Assembly (NCBI GenBank): GCA_013178185.1
Contig: JABLXC010000019.1
Coordinates: 33,766 to 97,765 of the forward strand
Direction of reading: 5' to 3'
Length of the DNA: 64,000 nt
Source of the DNA: Anaerolineae bacterium
GTDB taxonomy: Bacteria; Chloroflexota; Anaerolineae; Anaerolineales; Anaerolineaceae
This document shows positions 62,647 through 64,000 of the stretch, one piece after another. Every line of letters starts with the position of its first letter. The stretch's first letter is position 1. Under the pieces are notes generated by a model. That model made no database searches. It was given only the letters and a program-made list of their open reading frames with translations, and was not told the origin of the DNA. The position numbers were made by a program, and so were the translations under genes.

Positions 62647-63825
62647 TTAAGATTTCTGCGACCCAAGTGCATTGTTCACTTGCAGATTTCGTCGCAGGCA
62701 GTCCAAAGCTGTGACGGATGCCCAGGCCGTTGCCATGGCAGGAGGTCCCCCATAATAGCGCGTGATTTCCTTCAGGCCATCTGGCATAACCAGGGAAACA
62801 TGTAGCTTGTGTCGCTCTTTTCCAATTTCAACGTTGAAGCCCAGGATCACCTCCGATTTGCTGGTGTTTTGCAATGAAGCAATGGTTTCTTTCAACTGCT
62901 CTGGAGTACAAGTGGATGTTTGGATAAGGATTCTTTCCTCCAGGAACCCAGCTGTTTTAAGGCGGCTGGCCAGGATGTCATCCTGGCTGCATTCAACAAC
63001 CACTAATTTCCAATTCTTTCGCTTTAACGTTTCTAAGATCACGCTTTCCAGGGTTTCTTCATCAGCGCCAAAGATATGATCTCCTAAACGTTCTCTGAGC
63101 AATGTCTCCACTTCAAGAATTCTTCGGTCAGCCTCATCAAGGGAGTCTGCTTTGGCTGCGATGCGTACATCAATCTGTCCCGATTTTGCTAGAAGTCCAA
63201 CGGTGGGGTTGGTATACCTCTCGGTATCTCCAATCAACTCATCGACAATTGATTCGCCCACACCAGCAAGATGTAAGACGCGAATTTTAATCAGCCCTTT
63301 CAGCTCAAATCGCTTTTTCAAGTAAGGGAGAATACTCACTTCAAAAATGGCTTCCATTTCGCGTGGCACGCCTGGCAGGCTGATGACGACATATTGGCCG
63401 ACGTCGACCAAAAAGGCAGGGGCAGTACCTACCGGATTCTCGATCGCCAGGGCGCCGGCCGGGATAAAAGCCTGTTTGCGGTTATTTTCTGTAGGCTGCC
63501 GATTGAATCGCGTAAAGCGATCGACGATTTGCTCCCACAATTCTGGGCGAAATTCCAATGGAGAACCTACTGCCAGTGCAACAGCCTGCCGGGTGGGGTC
63601 GTCGACAGTGGGACCCAAGCCGCCAGTCGTCAGGATAATATCTGCTCTCTGGCCTGCCTCCTTGATTAGTTCGGAAATTCTGTATTCGTTATCACCGACC
63701 AGCGTTGCCCGATAGATATCTACACCGATCTGGCGCAACTGGCGCGCCAGATAAGAGGTGTTTGTATCTTGTATTTCCCCCAGAAGCAATTCAGTTCCGA
63801 TCGCAATAATCTCTGCAACAGGCAT
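62647..63825 (-). CDS. CinA-like protein with degenerate C-terminal domain
   Basis: 392 residues. The N-terminal MoaB/MogA-like domain (1-170) is well conserved: IGTELLLGEIQDTN, TTGGLGPTVDDPTR and LPGVPREM, as in CinA pyrophosphatases that act on ADP-ribose. The C-terminal NMN-deamidase domain (about 256-392) aligns only loosely: the AESCTGG motif reads VECSQDD (Glu278, Cys279) and the GIAGP motif is absent, so NMN deamidase activity is unlikely. First gene of the operon with the deaminase/CYTH fusion and glgA. Confidence 0.88.
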   Translation of the reverse strand: MPVAEIIAIGTELLLGEIQDTNTSYLARQLRQIGVDIYRATLVGDNEYRISELIKEAGQRADIILTTGGLGPTVDDPTRQAVALAVGSPLEFRPELWEQIVDRFTRFNRQPTENNRKQAFIPAGALAIENPVGTAPAFLVDVGQYVVISLPGVPREMEAIFEVSILPYLKKRFELKGLIKIRVLHLAGVGESIVDELIGDTERYTNPTVGLLAKSGQIDVRIAAKADSLDEADRRILEVETLLRERLGDHIFGADEETLESVILETLKRKNWKLVVVECSQDDILASRLKTAGFLEERILIQTSTCTPEQLKETIASLQNTSKSEVILGFNVEIGKERHKLHVSLVMPDGLKEITRYYGGPPAMATAWASVTALDCLRRNLQVNNALGSQKS

Positions 63826-64000
63826 ATTTTCTTATCATCCCTCTTGTTATTTTCAAGTTTAACATGAATTATCTGTAATAGACAAGACTTCGTCTGACAC
63901 TCGTGAGTTCTCAAACGGTTGACTCAACCGGAGTCTTGTCCAAGTTTGGCACATTAACAGTCTCATCCACCTCCTTAGGGAACAGTGTGTCCAGCATTTT
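63826..64000. other. Region upstream of the CinA-like gene, window end
   Basis: 175 bases with no gene seen. It holds an inverted repeat, GACAAGACT at 63881-63889 and AGTCTTGTC at 63932-63940, enclosing two smaller palindromes, ACTC-GT-GAGT (63899-63908) and GGTTGA-C-TCAACC (63918-63930). It could be an operator set or a structured leader; no riboswitch family is recognised. Confidence 0.4.

Overview
The window looks like chromosome from a bacterium of the Chloroflexota, most likely class Anaerolineae. This is inferred from gene content and order (an MreB-type actin behind atpDC, two Hanks-type kinases, a TIGR03960/DUF2344 radical-SAM pair, baseplate-J-like, RuvX and MltG in a row, ROK-type polyphosphate glucokinase, stand-alone Rex); there is no 16S rRNA here to prove it. 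Base composition is moderate and fairly even. Genes are dense, often overlap by 4 bases, and are mostly housekeeping. I see no insertion sequence, prophage, integrase, CRISPR array or rRNA. One tRNA (Arg, CCG) is present. Layout: 1-2.7 kb is the end of the F1 ATP synthase operon (atpD, atpC) plus an MreB-like actin with altered active-site residues. 2.7-11.7 kb (mostly minus) holds Rex, a large lipoprotein, a YugP-type metalloprotease, tRNA-Arg, a PrsW-like protease, the DUF2344/TIGR03960 radical-SAM pair, an SDR protein lacking the usual catalytic Tyr/Lys, and YlxP. 11.8-15.7 kb (plus) is folC-lon. 15.8-22.4 kb (minus) is a long run of asp23, fakA, degV, recG, coaD and a coiled-coil gene, divergent from rpmB. 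22.7-24.6 kb has rpe coupled to a membrane Ser/Thr kinase. 24.6-29.3 kb has a Ca2+/H+ antiporter, an SH3 protein, DUF971, DUF362 and purB. The most distinctive part is 29.4-35.4 kb: one promoter, six tightly packed genes and one terminator. They encode a Ser/Thr kinase fused to an eight-repeat PQQ-type propeller (apparently starting at CTG), a PP2C phosphatase, a J-domain/VWA fusion, a zinc-ribbon/FHA protein, an unknown 79-residue protein and an orphan OmpR-type regulator. Kinase, phosphatase, phosphothreonine reader, metal-binding VWA scaffold and Hsp70 co-chaperone look like one phospho-signalling system, recalling the TerY-P triads (VWA, PP2C, kinase) but with new parts. hsp20 and trxA follow. 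36.4-40.1 kb holds murA (active-site Cys replaced by Asp) and a DUF255 thioredoxin-domain protein. 40.1-48.3 kb (minus) is an overlapping DNA-end-processing operon: DnaQ-like exonuclease, AddB-like ATPase, UvrD-like helicase, separate Fe-S RecB-type nuclease, RecJ, which resembles an AddAB/RecBCD machine split into separate polypeptides. 49.3-53.2 kb (plus) is a baseplate-J-like membrane protein, ruvX, mltG and ppgK; then aspartase, a ferredoxin and an EamA transporter. 56.4-63.8 kb (minus) is an overlapping operon of a CinA-like protein, a nucleoside-deaminase/CYTH fusion, glgA, glgC and malQ, which ties an unusual fusion enzyme to glycogen metabolism.
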